DNA from: Deltaproteobacteria bacterium | GTDB lineage: Bacteria > Myxococcota_A > Polyangia > Polyangiales > Sandaracinaceae | Reading direction: 5' to 3' | DNA: 64,000 bases | Assembly (NCBI GenBank): GCA_017303575.1 | Contig: JAFLCL010000018.1 | Coordinates: forward strand, 1 to 64,000 | In this document: positions 43,971-57,636 of the stretch, piece after piece | Layout of the letters: each line of letters opens with the position of its first letter | Numbering within the stretch: the stretch's first letter is position 1 | Program-made: the position numbers and the translations under genes | Notes under the pieces: generated by a model | The model's database searches: none | What the model saw: the letters and a program-made list of their open reading frames with translations, nothing else | What the model was told of the DNA's origin: nothing

Positions 43971-44901
43971 CGTGCTCACGCCCTCGAGCCGCGTGTACGT
44001 CGCGGGTCACCGCGGCCTCGTGGGCTCGGCGATCGTTCGACGTCTCGAGCGCGAGGACATCCGTGCGATCGTTCGTACGCGCAAAGAGCTCGATCTGACG
44101 CGCCAGTCGGCGGTCGAGGCGTTCTTCGCCGAGACCAAGCCTGATGTCGTGTTCGTCACCGCCGCGCACGTGGGCGGCATCCTCGCGAACGACACGCGGC
44201 CCGCAGACTTCATCCGCGAGAACCTCCTGATCCAGACGAACGTGATCGACGCGGCCCATCGATCGGGCGCGAAGAAGCTCGTGTTCCTCGGTTCGTCGTG
44301 CATCTACCCGAAGCTCGCGCCTCAGCCGATGCGCGAGGACGCGCTGCTCACCGGGGCGCTCGAGCCCACGAATCAGGCGTATGCCGTCGCGAAGATCGCG
44401 GGCATCGAGATGGTCCGGTCCTACCGGAGGCAGCACGGGTTCCACGGCATCAGCCTCCAGCCCACGAACCTCTACGGCCCGGGTGACAACTTCGATCTCC
44501 AGAGCTCGCACGTGCTCCCTGCGCTGATCCGGAAGTTCCACGAGGCCATGCGCGCGAGCGCGCCGACGGTGACGCTCTGGGGCACGGGCACGCCACGGCG
44601 CGAGTTCCTCCACGTGGACGATCTCGCCGATGCCTGCGTGCACCTCACGCGCGTGTACGACGAGGCCGAGATCGTGAACGTCGGCGTGGGCGAGGACATC
44701 TCGATCCGAGAGCTGGCGGAGCTGGTGCGCGAGGTGGTCGGCTACCGCGGCGAGATCGTGCTCGACACGTCCAAGCCCGACGGAACGCCGCGCAAATTGC
44801 TCGACGTGACCAAGCTCCACGGCCTCGGCTGGCATGCACGCATCGGTCTGCGCGAGGGCATCGCGTCGACGTACGCCTGGTACCTCGCTCAGGGTTCGTG
44901 A
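43963..44901 (+). CDS. fcl: GDP-L-fucose synthase
   Basis: 312 residues. [19 protein letters not shown] at the N-terminus is diagnostic for Fcl/Wca[20 protein letters not shown] and the catalytic Tyr-xxx-Lys in [14 protein letters not shown] follow. [20 protein letters not shown] is typical. The enzyme epimerises C3/C5 and reduces C4 to give GDP-L-fucose. Gmd and Fcl overlap, showing a dedicated fucose-supply unit. Confidence 0.97.
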   Translation: MTDVLTPSSRVYVAGHRGLVGSAIVRRLEREDIRAIVRTRKELDLTRQSAVEAFFAETKPDVVFVTAAHVGGILANDTRPADFIRENLLIQTNVIDAAHRSGAKKLVFLGSSCIYPKLAPQPMREDALLTGALEPTNQAYAVAKIAGIEMVRSYRRQHGFHGISLQPTNLYGPGDNFDLQSSHVLPALIRKFHEAMRASAPTVTLWGTGTPRREFLHVDDLADACVHLTRVYDEAEIVNVGVGEDISIRELAELVREVVGYRGEIVLDTSKPDGTPRKLLDVTKLHGLGWHARIGLREGIASTYAWYLAQGS

Positions 44902-44917
44902 CCGCTCAGCCCGCGTC

Positions 44918-45766
44918 TCACGCCTTCATCCATCGAGGCGGCACATCGACGTGGCAAGAGCGACGAGGCACGGTGCGAAGGTGCGTGTAGTCGAGGCGTC
45001 CGCCGTCGAGGAAGCGCTCGTTCAGCTCCGCGGGTGAGCCCCCCGCGTGCGGGTACACCGAGCGCGTGTCGACTCGGTTCAGCACGAGATTCACGATGCG
45101 CGCCTTCGCGCAACAGACCACACGGTCGCCTCGCAGCGGGTTCTCCAGCATGACCTGCTCGATCTGCGTGACGTGCGAGAAGTCGGGCAGGCGTCGGAAG
45201 TAGTCGACGAGCTCGGGATGGCGAAAGACATAGCCGTCGATGAACATCGATCCCGCCCAGTCCCCGAGAGGAAGCGTGCCGCGCAGACGCGCCAAGAGCC
45301 GCCCGGGGCGGGTGCTCGGTCGTCGGTATCGCCACGTGGAGTCGACGTCGAGGGTCGGCGGAGGCGTGTCGATGCCCAGCGGCTGACAGTGATCGATCGA
45401 GCGATCGAGACGCAGCGCGATCGAGGTCACGTCGGCGCGCTCGCGGAGCGTCTCGAACGGCGCATCGAAGAGGTCGATCGGACGAATGACCACGATGTCG
45501 TCCGTGAAGAACGTGAAGAGCTCGCAGAGCGGCTGTGCGACCAGCGCACCGATCTGCTCTTTGATCGGCGACGACGTCTGCGGCACCAGATCGACGGCGG
45601 GGAAGCGTCGACGCACTTCCTCGTAACCGGCGGCGAAGCGCGCGTCGCTCGCCTTGTAGAGCACGGCGATTCGCAGGCGCTCGCTCTGCCGACACTGCTC
45701 ATGGAGGCTTCGGAGCAGGAGCTCGAGCTGACACGCACGGTCTTTGGAGAAGACGACGACTCGCAT
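44918..45766 (-). CDS. GT-A-type glycosyltransferase-like protein
   Basis: 282 residues. It starts MRVVVFSKDRACQLELLLRS, the first beta-alpha unit of a GT-A fold, and has an acidic D-D-I motif in FFTDDIVVIRPIDLF, consistent with metal/sugar-nucleotide binding as in family 2-like enzymes. No membrane segment. The acceptor is unknown. It lies between fcl (opposite strand) and the polymerase gene on the same strand (7-bp gap). Specific GT family not assigned. Confidence 0.7.
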   Translation of the reverse strand: MRVVVFSKDRACQLELLLRSLHEQCRQSERLRIAVLYKASDARFAAGYEEVRRRFPAVDLVPQTSSPIKEQIGALVAQPLCELFTFFTDDIVVIRPIDLFDAPFETLRERADVTSIALRLDRSIDHCQPLGIDTPPPTLDVDSTWRYRRPSTRPGRLLARLRGTLPLGDWAGSMFIDGYVFRHPELVDYFRRLPDFSHVTQIEQVMLENPLRGDRVVCCAKARIVNLVLNRVDTRSVYPHAGGSPAELNERFLDGGRLDYTHLRTVPRRSCHVDVPPRWMKA

Positions 45767-45773
45767 GATCAGC

Positions 45774-47156
45774 CTACTTCGCGGGAGCCAGCGCGACCGG
45801 GCGAGAGAGGGCGTGCTTCTTCTTGCTCCGCTCCCACTCGACGTAGCGGAGGTAGGCCAGCACGGGCAGCACGAACAAGGCGCCGTTCGAGAAGCCGCGG
45901 AAGATCTGGGCGAAGCCGTACCCGTAGCCCTGGACGAGGTTCGGGATCACCGCGCACGACATCGCCAGGGCCACGGTCGACCAGCGCGACGCCACATCGA
46001 GCCAGAAGAGCGCGCCGATCAGCAGAAAGCTCATCACGAAGAGACAGAGGAACCCGCCGTTCCAATAGAACTCGCCGAACGTGTTGATGCCGCCGAGGTG
46101 GATGAAGTAGTCCATCAGCTCCCACGCCGCTTCGGGTGATCGCGTCAGGTTCAGCCACCGCATCAGGAGCGAGGGCTTGAAGGTGTACTCGAAAGGTCCC
46201 CACACGGAGCGCCACTCTCGGGAGATGCCACCATCGTAGAGGGCCGCACACATGAGGACGTGCACGGCGCCCTGGTCGCCGTTGGCTCGGCTCTCGATGC
46301 CGACCACGTCGTCGTCGGCCGCCAAGGTCTCGGTCGCGGCCGCGAGCGCGTCGACGACGCCGACGCGGGACATCTCTGCGCGCGAGCCGCGGATCAAGAC
46401 GACCAGCGTCACGAGCGCGACGACGATCACGGCCGCGATGCCGAGCACGCGTGCGGTCTGACGTGGCGTCGCGCGTGGCTCCGACGCTGCGGAGGTGTCG
46501 GCCGACGTTCGCGGTTGGGTCGCGGCCGCGTCCCGCAGCATGCCCGGCACGTACACGAGGAGAAGCGCCGCGACGAAGACGCCCGCCGCGAGGCCCGTCG
46601 ACCCCTTGGAGAAGTCGAGGACCACGAGGAGCGCCACGACCCCCGCGAACGCACGCGAGGGACGGATGGCCCCGGCATCGATGCGCTCTCGCATCGCCAA
46701 GAGCACGAAGGCCCACGCCAGCGGGTAGATGCCGCCCGTGAGCCCTCCCGAGCTTCCCTGGTCGACCGACGTGTAGCTGGCCTCGAAGATCGTGCGTGAC
46801 GACGCGGCGATGAGCAGGAGGTAGCCGCCGATGATCACGAGGAGCGGGGTCGGAATCCGCGGCAGCGATCGGCGTGGCGGGGGGTTGGTCGGCCCCGGAA
46901 CGAGGGCCGCGCACGCGAGGAGGATCGTGGGGACGAGACAGATCTCGAGCGCTCGCGCGACAGTGTCGGTCTCGAACAAGAACTGGGGGTTGTACGCGTA
47001 CCGAAGCGGGCGCCCACCTTCGTCGATGTGCATCAGCCCGAGCACCACGGCTGCATGGTTCGCGCTGAATACCAAGATGGCCGGGCGCATCCGCACGAAC
47101 GCGAACGCCGCCGCCACCGTGAGCAGCGTGAGCTGCAAGACCGCGCTACCCGGCAC
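45774..47156 (-). CDS. Wzy-like O-antigen polymerase
   Basis: About 460 residues from a GTG that overlaps the upstream gene by 11 bp. Roughly ten to twelve membrane helices are seen, with a long periplasmic loop (about residues 240-360) that includes the GGINTFGEFYWNGG segment. The pattern resembles oligosaccharide repeat-unit polymerases, which vary greatly in sequence. It would join flipped repeat units in the periplasm. A second candidate of this type lies at 13189-14616, so one may be the polymerase and the other a ligase. Confidence 0.75.
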   Translation of the reverse strand: MPGSAVLQLTLLTVAAAFAFVRMRPAILVFSANHAAVVLGLMHIDEGGRPLRYAYNPQFLFETDTVARALEICLVPTILLACAALVPGPTNPPPRRSLPRIPTPLLVIIGGYLLLIAASSRTIFEASYTSVDQGSSGGLTGGIYPLAWAFVLLAMRERIDAGAIRPSRAFAGVVALLVVLDFSKGSTGLAAGVFVAALLLVYVPGMLRDAAATQPRTSADTSAASEPRATPRQTARVLGIAAVIVVALVTLVVLIRGSRAEMSRVGVVDALAAATETLAADDDVVGIESRANGDQGAVHVLMCAALYDGGISREWRSVWGPFEYTFKPSLLMRWLNLTRSPEAAWELMDYFIHLGGINTFGEFYWNGGFLCLFVMSFLLIGALFWLDVASRWSTVALAMSCAVIPNLVQGYGYGFAQIFRGFSNGALFVLPVLAYLRYVEWERSKKKHALSRPVALAPAK

Positions 47157-48606
47157 AGCGCACCTGCCAGATCCCCACCTCTTCGGCGGGCGTGGGCTCA
47201 CTGCCGAGCGACTCGACGGAGCATCGAGCCTCGAGGGCATGCAGCCAATCGCTCGCTTCTTCCCAGCGCGCGCGATGGTAGTCGCTGTCGGTGCGGTGGT
47301 AGAGCACCACGAAGAACGTCGGGTGTGCCTGCGAGAGCGCGGCCCACGTGGCGTCGTCGAGCGCTTGGTAGTCCACCACGGTGCGCGCGCCGAACACGAC
47401 CGCCAGGTACTTGGCCGTCGAGCTGGGCTGCGTCACGACGACCGTCCCCTCGGGTACCGCTTCGTCGATCCTCGCGACGACACGCGCCTGCTCGCCTTCC
47501 CAGCGCGAGAGGAACGGGTGGACGCCGAAGGCTGCGCAGGAGAGGCCGACGATCCCGATCCGCATCGCCCACTCCCGCATGCTCTCCCAGCGGTCGTCGG
47601 TGACCATCGCCGCCCAGGCCTGAGCCACGAGCGGCGTCAGCGGAGCGAAGTAGCGAGGCGCCACGATCAAGCGTCTGAGGGTACCGCTCTCGGCACCCCC
47701 GTACGAATAGACGAGAAAGAACACGGCACAGCCGAACACCGCCGTGAGCAGCTCGGGGGCGCGAGGCCCGCGGTAGCGCGCGGCGACGACCAACCCTCCG
47801 GGGACGAGCACGAGCAGCGCGAGCACGTAGAGAACGAGGTTCTGAGGGATCGCGGCGAGCGAGAATGGGTACGAGGACTTCGCGAACAGCGGGTCTCCGA
47901 ACAGAAACCAGGAGGAGCCGAGCCGGGCGGCCACGCCCATCCCCAGCCCAACCGCCAACGACGCGCGCCCGGGGTCGCGCCGTACGAACACGCCGGCCAA
48001 GAACGGCCCCATGATCACGAGGTTGGTCTCCCGAAACAGGAGCGCCGCGCCCGCGACCAGCCCGGCAAAACCCAGTGAGCGGACGGACCCGTGCTCGAGG
48101 AGCGCGAGGAAGCCGGCGACGATGAGGACGCTCGGGCAGTCGCTCATCGTGACGCGGCCCAGCACGAGCGAAGGGAGGTAGCCCAAGACGAGCAGCGCGT
48201 AGCGGGGGTCCTTGCCACGCCGACGCAGCACCCACGCCGTCAGCGCCGTCGCACCGAGCAACGAGACCAACGAAGGCAGGCGGCCCCACGAGAGGCCGCC
48301 GAGCGCGACGAACGGTGCCGCCAGGAGCGAGGTGCCGACGGGGTAGTCGGACACGGGCTCCGACACGGGCTCGCCCCCGCCGAGCGCGGGCAGGCTCGCC
48401 TCGAGCTGCCCCCTCGCGAAGAGCGCGGCCTGACCGAGGTAGCTCGCCTCATCGCTCGTCGCGACTGCGTGCGCCGATGGCAACCACAGGAGGAAGCCCA
48501 GCGCGTAGAGGCCAGTGGGAACCAGCCACGCGTTGTCTCGGGTGAGGAGACTCGCTCTCGAGCGCTGGGTCACTGACCTCACCGTGTCCGCGGGCACACG
48601 GCCCAT
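47146..48606 (-). CDS. GT39/ArnT-like membrane glycosyltransferase
   Basis: 486 residues with eleven or so membrane segments in the first 340 residues and a soluble C-terminal domain. The motif ATSDEASYLGQAALFARGQ, with an acidic pair in the first periplasmic loop, is the DD/DE-type catalytic loop of lipid-linked GT-C transferases (PMT_2/GT39-like). RETNLVIMGPFLAGVFVRRD follows. It would use a polyprenyl-linked sugar to modify a periplasmic acceptor. Confidence 0.78.
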   Translation of the reverse strand: MGRVPADTVRSVTQRSRASLLTRDNAWLVPTGLYALGFLLWLPSAHAVATSDEASYLGQAALFARGQLEASLPALGGGEPVSEPVSDYPVGTSLLAAPFVALGGLSWGRLPSLVSLLGATALTAWVLRRRGKDPRYALLVLGYLPSLVLGRVTMSDCPSVLIVAGFLALLEHGSVRSLGFAGLVAGAALLFRETNLVIMGPFLAGVFVRRDPGRASLAVGLGMGVAARLGSSWFLFGDPLFAKSSYPFSLAAIPQNLVLYVLALLVLVPGGLVVAARYRGPRAPELLTAVFGCAVFFLVYSYGGAESGTLRRLIVAPRYFAPLTPLVAQAWAAMVTDDRWESMREWAMRIGIVGLSCAAFGVHPFLSRWEGEQARVVARIDEAVPEGTVVVTQPSSTAKYLAVVFGARTVVDYQALDDATWAALSQAHPTFFVVLYHRTDSDYHRARWEEASDWLHALEARCSVESLGSEPTPAEEVGIWQVRCAG

Positions 48607-48622
48607 TCAAGAGGCTGCTGGC

Positions 48623-49042
48623 TCAGCCGACGTCGTAGCCGGGGAAGAACCAGCCGATCTCGAACTTGGCCGTCTCCGGGCCATCCGAGCCGTGCGAGGC
48701 GTTCTCGCCGACGCTGGCGCCATAGAGCTTGCGAACCGTGCCCTCCGCGGCCTTCTCGGGGTTCGTCGCGCCCATGAGCTCGCGCCACTTCGCGATGGCG
48801 TTGTCGCCCTCGAGCACCATCACGACGCAGGGACCGCGCGTCATGAAGTCCACCAGCTCGCCGAAGAACGGACGCTCTTTGTGCACCGCGTAGAACCCCT
48901 CCGCGATCGGCCGCGTCATGTGCATCATGCGCAGGGCCTTGACCTTCAAGCCGTTCTTCTCGACGAGGCTGATGATCCCGCCGATGTGGTTCTTCTCGAC
49001 GGCGTCGGGCTTGCAGATCGCAAAGGTCTTCTCGATGGCCAT
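48623..49042 (-). CDS. ndk: Nucleoside diphosphate kinase
   Basis: 139 residues, the full family length. [18 protein letters not shown] at the N-terminus (after AGAGGAG) and [20 protein letters not shown] near the C-terminus with the catalytic His are diagnostic. The enzyme transfers the gamma-phosphate of ATP to NDPs and supplies nucleotides for sugar activation. The gene follows sucD but a terminator-like hairpin lies between. A 9-residue extension to 49069 is in frame but lacks a ribosome site. Confidence 0.97.
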   Translation of the reverse strand: MAIEKTFAICKPDAVEKNHIGGIISLVEKNGLKVKALRMMHMTRPIAEGFYAVHKERPFFGELVDFMTRGPCVVMVLEGDNAIAKWRELMGATNPEKAAEGTVRKLYGASVGENASHGSDGPETAKFEIGWFFPGYDVG

Positions 49043-49099
49043 GGGCTCCTCTGTACTGATGAAAGGCACTGCGCCGCTGCGCGGAGTGCGGCCGTGTAG

Positions 49100-49148
49100 C
49101 GCAAAAGACTCGGCCCGTCACGGATGCGCGGAGCGATCCGGACGGGCC
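49100..49148 (-). terminator. Rho-independent terminator after sucCD
   Basis: GGCCCGTC (49112-49119) pairs with GACGGGCC (49141-49148), and the stem continues with CGGAT/ATCCG inside after one bulged A. On the minus strand the hairpin is followed by GAGTCTTTTGCG, a short T-run. It starts 31 nt past the sucD stop and 70 nt before ndk, so ndk may need its own promoter or rely on read-through. Confidence 0.6.
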
Positions 49149-49178
49149 TGAACAAGCGTCGAGTCGACGCGGCGAGCG

Positions 49179-50081
<903 letters not shown>

Positions 50082-50090
50082 GTTCTCTCC

Positions 50091-51287
<1,197 letters not shown>

Positions 51288-51369
51288 CGCGTCTCCGGGA
51301 GGGGCCGCGAGGCTAGCGGCCCGCGGCGCGAGAGACAATGCCGATCCGCCGCCCGCGAGCGGCCACGAC

Positions 51370-53202
51370 TCATCCGTGTGCGCGCGCCCAGCGCTCGAGC
51401 GCGAACAGCGCCCAGCCTTGGTGGCCGTTGCCGCGTCCGCTCGCGACGCTCGCGTGCACGGTGTCGACGGCGCGGGGATCGAGCTCGCGTCGGACGAAGG
51501 AGTCCGACGACAGCAGCGCGTCCTCGAACGCACGACGCAGAGGGCCGCGCAGCCAGGTCTCCACGGGGCTTCCGAAGCCGCGCTTCTGACGCGAGAGGAT
51601 CGAAGGTGGCAACAGCTCGCGGGCGACGTCCTTGAGCAGCGTCTTGCCCTCGGACTGCGTCTGCTTCGTCGCCCACGGCAGCGGCACCACGGCGCGCGCG
51701 AGCTCGGGATCGAGGAACGGACTGCGCGACTCGACGCTCGCGGCCATCGCGGCGATGTCGGTCTTCTGCATCAGATCGTCGGGCAGATAACGATGGAGGT
51801 CTTCGGCGATCGCGCGATCGGGCGCCTCGAGATCGAGGCGCTCGATCTCGGCGACCGCGTCGAGCGCGCGAAGCTCCGTGCCCAACAGGCGGGCACGCTC
51901 GCCGGGGCCGAAGACCTCGACCAGCGCACGGGTGCGGGATGCGGGATCGCGCGCCGCGAGAAGCGATGCGCGCCGCGCACGCGCGAGCATCCGGGCGCTC
52001 GCGCCGAGGCGCGCGAGTCGATCGATCGACCGCGCGACGTGCCGTGCCCCAGGCACGTTCGCCATGCGCAGGACCTCACGGTAGCGGCCGTAGCCCGCGA
52101 AGAGCTCGTCGCCCCCATCGCCCGTGAGCACGACCTTGGCGTGCTTCGCGACAGCCTCGAACACCGCGACGGTCGGCACCGCGCTCGAGTCGCCGAACGG
52201 CTCCGAGTAGGCGCGCAGCGCGCGATCGACGCGTGCCTCGAGATCATCGGTCAGCACGATCTCGGTGTGCTCGGTGCGGTAGCGATCGGCGACGACGCGC
52301 GCGTGGGGCAGCTCGTCGTCGTCGCGTCCGAAGCCCACCGAGAACGTACGCACGGGCTGATCGAGCTCGCGCGCCATCATCGCGACGACGAGCGAGCTGT
52401 CGATGCCTCCCGAGAGCAGCGCGCCGACAGGCACGTCGCTCCGGAGCTGCAGACGCACGGCCTCTTCGAGCGCACGACGCGTGTCGGTCACCACGCTCAC
52501 GCCCGCAGTGCGCGCGCTGCCCGGCACGGGGACGTCCTCGTAGCGAACGACGCGCAGGCCCCGCGCTTCGTCGAAGCTCAGCGCGTGCGAGGCCGGCAGC
52601 TTCTTCACGCCCGCGAAGATGCTGCGCGGCGCAGCGACGTAGAGGAGGCCGAGGTAGCTGGCGAGCGCGTCGCGATCGAGGCGCGTGTCGATCGCGTCTC
52701 GTCCGAGCGCGCGCAGCGCCGACATCTCGGACGCGAAGAAGAGCCGGCGCCCCACCTGCGCGTAGAGAAACGGCTTCTCGCCGTAGCGGTCGCGCGCGCA
52801 GAACAGCGACTGCTTCTTCGCATCCCAGATCGCGAACGCGAACATCCCGCGCAATGGCGCGAGCATCGCTTCGCCGCGATCTTCGTAGAGCCGTAGCAGC
52901 ACCTCGGTGTCCGACGAGGTGCGGAACGCGTGTCGAGGCGCGAGCTCCGCCGCGAGCTCTCGGTAGTTGTAGATCTCGCCGTTGAAGACGATGGCGATGC
53001 TCCGGTCCTCGTTGAACATCGGCTGCCCGCCACCGCCCAGATCGATGATCGAGAGGCGTCGATGCGCGAGCCCGACCGGACCTTCGACGTGGAAGCCGTC
53101 ACCGTCGGGACCCCGGTGCGCCATCTCCCGCGCAGCGGCCTCGAGCGCCTCTCGATGAGGCGCGGCTCCGCTCCAGTCGACGACGCCCGCGATGCCGCAC
53201 AT
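51370..53202 (-). CDS. asnB: Asparagine synthase (glutamine-hydrolysing), second copy
   Basis: 610 residues: [12 protein letters not shown] with catalytic Cys2, then [27 protein letters not shown], a PP-loop [15 protein letters not shown] and [15 protein letters not shown]. It is separated from the mdh lipoprotein gene by one base and by 82 bp from sucC. It differs from the 39795-41669 copy in length and sequence, so it is probably not a recent duplicate. As an ordinary enzyme it makes asparagine from aspartate and glutamine. An amidation role in surface glycan synthesis cannot be excluded. Confidence 0.92.
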   Translation of the reverse strand: MCGIAGVVDWSGAAPHREALEAAAREMAHRGPDGDGFHVEGPVGLAHRRLSIIDLGGGGQPMFNEDRSIAIVFNGEIYNYRELAAELAPRHAFRTSSDTEVLLRLYEDRGEAMLAPLRGMFAFAIWDAKKQSLFCARDRYGEKPFLYAQVGRRLFFASEMSALRALGRDAIDTRLDRDALASYLGLLYVAAPRSIFAGVKKLPASHALSFDEARGLRVVRYEDVPVPGSARTAGVSVVTDTRRALEEAVRLQLRSDVPVGALLSGGIDSSLVVAMMARELDQPVRTFSVGFGRDDDELPHARVVADRYRTEHTEIVLTDDLEARVDRALRAYSEPFGDSSAVPTVAVFEAVAKHAKVVLTGDGGDELFAGYGRYREVLRMANVPGARHVARSIDRLARLGASARMLARARRASLLAARDPASRTRALVEVFGPGERARLLGTELRALDAVAEIERLDLEAPDRAIAEDLHRYLPDDLMQKTDIAAMAASVESRSPFLDPELARAVVPLPWATKQTQSEGKTLLKDVARELLPPSILSRQKRGFGSPVETWLRGPLRRAFEDALLSSDSFVRRELDPRAVDTVHASVASGRGNGHQGWALFALERWARAHG

Positions 53203-53203
53203 G

Positions 53204-54856
53204 TCAGTGGGCTCGTTCGGTGCGCGGAGCCGTCGCCGCGTTCGCGTCGTCCATGCCCTCGGGCAGCGCGGCGACGATGGCGTGGAAGCTCTGGTGCACG
53301 ACGCCGTCCGGATCCGAAGGGCTGCGTGTCGGCGCGAGGCCCACGATCACGATCGGAAAGCCGCGATCGGGTGGCGCGAAGACCTCCAGCAAGCTCGGCG
53401 CCGACACAGCGTCGTCCATGAGGAGCGCGGGCACGCGCGCGATCTCGGCCCACGTGTCTCCGCGTCCCCAGCGGATCACGTACTCGCCCGCGTCGACATC
53501 GATCGAGACCTGCGCGCCCACGTGTGGCGCTCGGAGCTCCACGCGCGCTGCAGAGGCGAGGCCTGCCGTCGACGCGATCGCCTGTCGGGCGACGAGCGCC
53601 CTCCCCTCGGCCGTCGGCGCGTCGGCCAGCGTTCGACCGAGGATGCTCGCGCGGGCCTCGTCGTCGGGGGCCTGATCGAGACCGAGCACTTCGAGCCCCG
53701 AGGCATCGGGCCCGGGCACGAAGACGCGCGACGCGAGGACCTCGCCGTGCGTGATCCGCGTGGGCCTCACGATCCAGGCGTCGCCGTTCTCGCGGTAGAG
53801 CGCGCAGCCACGGAGACAGCGCGCGTCACGCGAGGCGGCGGGCTCCTCGAGCGCGAGGAAGGGTGTGGTGCGCGCGCCCGGTGCGCGCATCGATCGCTCG
53901 AGCTCGGCCGAGCGCGCGGCCTCGTCGTAGAGCGTTGCAAGCGCGCTCGCGTCGTCGAGGCCGGCGCTGACGAGATCGTCGCTGCCCTCCCCGTGGCCCG
54001 CGGCTGGATGACCGACGAGCACGTGCAGCGTCCGGCCATCGGGTGAGAGCAGGACGCCATCGATCGACATGGGCGCGATGCACGCGTGATCGGTGAAGTC
54101 GCCGTCGCAGGCCGTCGCGAGCAGAGGCAGCGTCGCGAGCAGACGATCGACGCTTCGATCGGCGCGCAACAGATGAAGCCGATACGCGGTGGGACCGACC
54201 TCGGCGTAGAGCCAGCGGTCGGCGAGCGGTGCGCGCAACGCCACCAGAGGCGCGTACTCGTCGAGCGAGAAGATGGTCCGCGCACGAGCGGCGACGAGAT
54301 CGGGCGCAGGTCGGTACGGCCCCGCACCCAGGGCGCGACGAACGATCGACGCCCAGGGTGGCGGCCCACCTTCGTCGAGAAAGGCCTCGAGCGCGTCGGC
54401 ATCGACGTCGTCGATCGAGACGTCGCGTCGTTCCACCTCTGTGCCTCGCAGCGTCGCGATCTCGATGCGTGACGGCAGGCCGTCCTCCTCGACGCCCCGC
54501 GGTCGGACGAGGATCACGTGACCGTCGTCATCGACGAGCGCGCAGCCGCGCGCACAGCGGAGCCCGAGATCCTCGTCGGCCGCAGTCGCCGACGCGCTGG
54601 GCTCCGAGGCGTTGGGCGACTCGAGCTGTCTCAGAAGCGTGGGCGCGATGTCGACGCCGTCTCGCGTGCGTACCGGCTCGGGCTCGACCGGCGGCGGAAC
54701 CTCCACGGGTGTCGTCGCCGTGGGCTCGGTCACCGCGGCCGCGGGCCTCGGCGCCTCCTCGCACCGACAGCCCGCGAGGGGCGAGGCCGACACGAAAAGG
54801 CCGACGGCGATCGCTCCCGCGATCGCACCGTCGGCCTTCGTCGTCGTTCTCGTCAC
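53204..54856 (-). CDS. Hypothetical lipoprotein
   Basis: 550 residues from a GTG. The N-terminal signal ends at the lipobox SPLAGC. A Pro/Glu/Thr-rich tether follows, then two similar segments, one at about residues 90-135 with LRCARGCALVDDDGHVILVRP and one at about 335-380 with ARCLRGCALYRENGDAWIVRP. They share C-x-x-G-C-A-L and suggest an internal duplication. No enzyme family was recognised. It lies 16 bp after mdh and directly before asnB, all one direction. Confidence 0.75.
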   Translation of the reverse strand: MTRTTTKADGAIAGAIAVGLFVSASPLAGCRCEEAPRPAAAVTEPTATTPVEVPPPVEPEPVRTRDGVDIAPTLLRQLESPNASEPSASATAADEDLGLRCARGCALVDDDGHVILVRPRGVEEDGLPSRIEIATLRGTEVERRDVSIDDVDADALEAFLDEGGPPPWASIVRRALGAGPYRPAPDLVAARARTIFSLDEYAPLVALRAPLADRWLYAEVGPTAYRLHLLRADRSVDRLLATLPLLATACDGDFTDHACIAPMSIDGVLLSPDGRTLHVLVGHPAAGHGEGSDDLVSAGLDDASALATLYDEAARSAELERSMRAPGARTTPFLALEEPAASRDARCLRGCALYRENGDAWIVRPTRITHGEVLASRVFVPGPDASGLEVLGLDQAPDDEARASILGRTLADAPTAEGRALVARQAIASTAGLASAARVELRAPHVGAQVSIDVDAGEYVIRWGRGDTWAEIARVPALLMDDAVSAPSLLEVFAPPDRGFPIVIVGLAPTRSPSDPDGVVHQSFHAIVAALPEGMDDANAATAPRTERAH

Positions 54857-54872
54857 CGAGCCCGAGGATCGA

Positions 54873-57609
<2,737 letters not shown>

Positions 57610-57636
57610 TCGGAGATCGCGCTCACTCGAAGGGCC

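Noticed and set aside
51302-51322. GGGCCGC/GCGGCCC hairpin as an intrinsic terminator of the second asnB
   Set aside because: No T-run follows on the minus strand; kept only as a possible leader hairpin of sucC.
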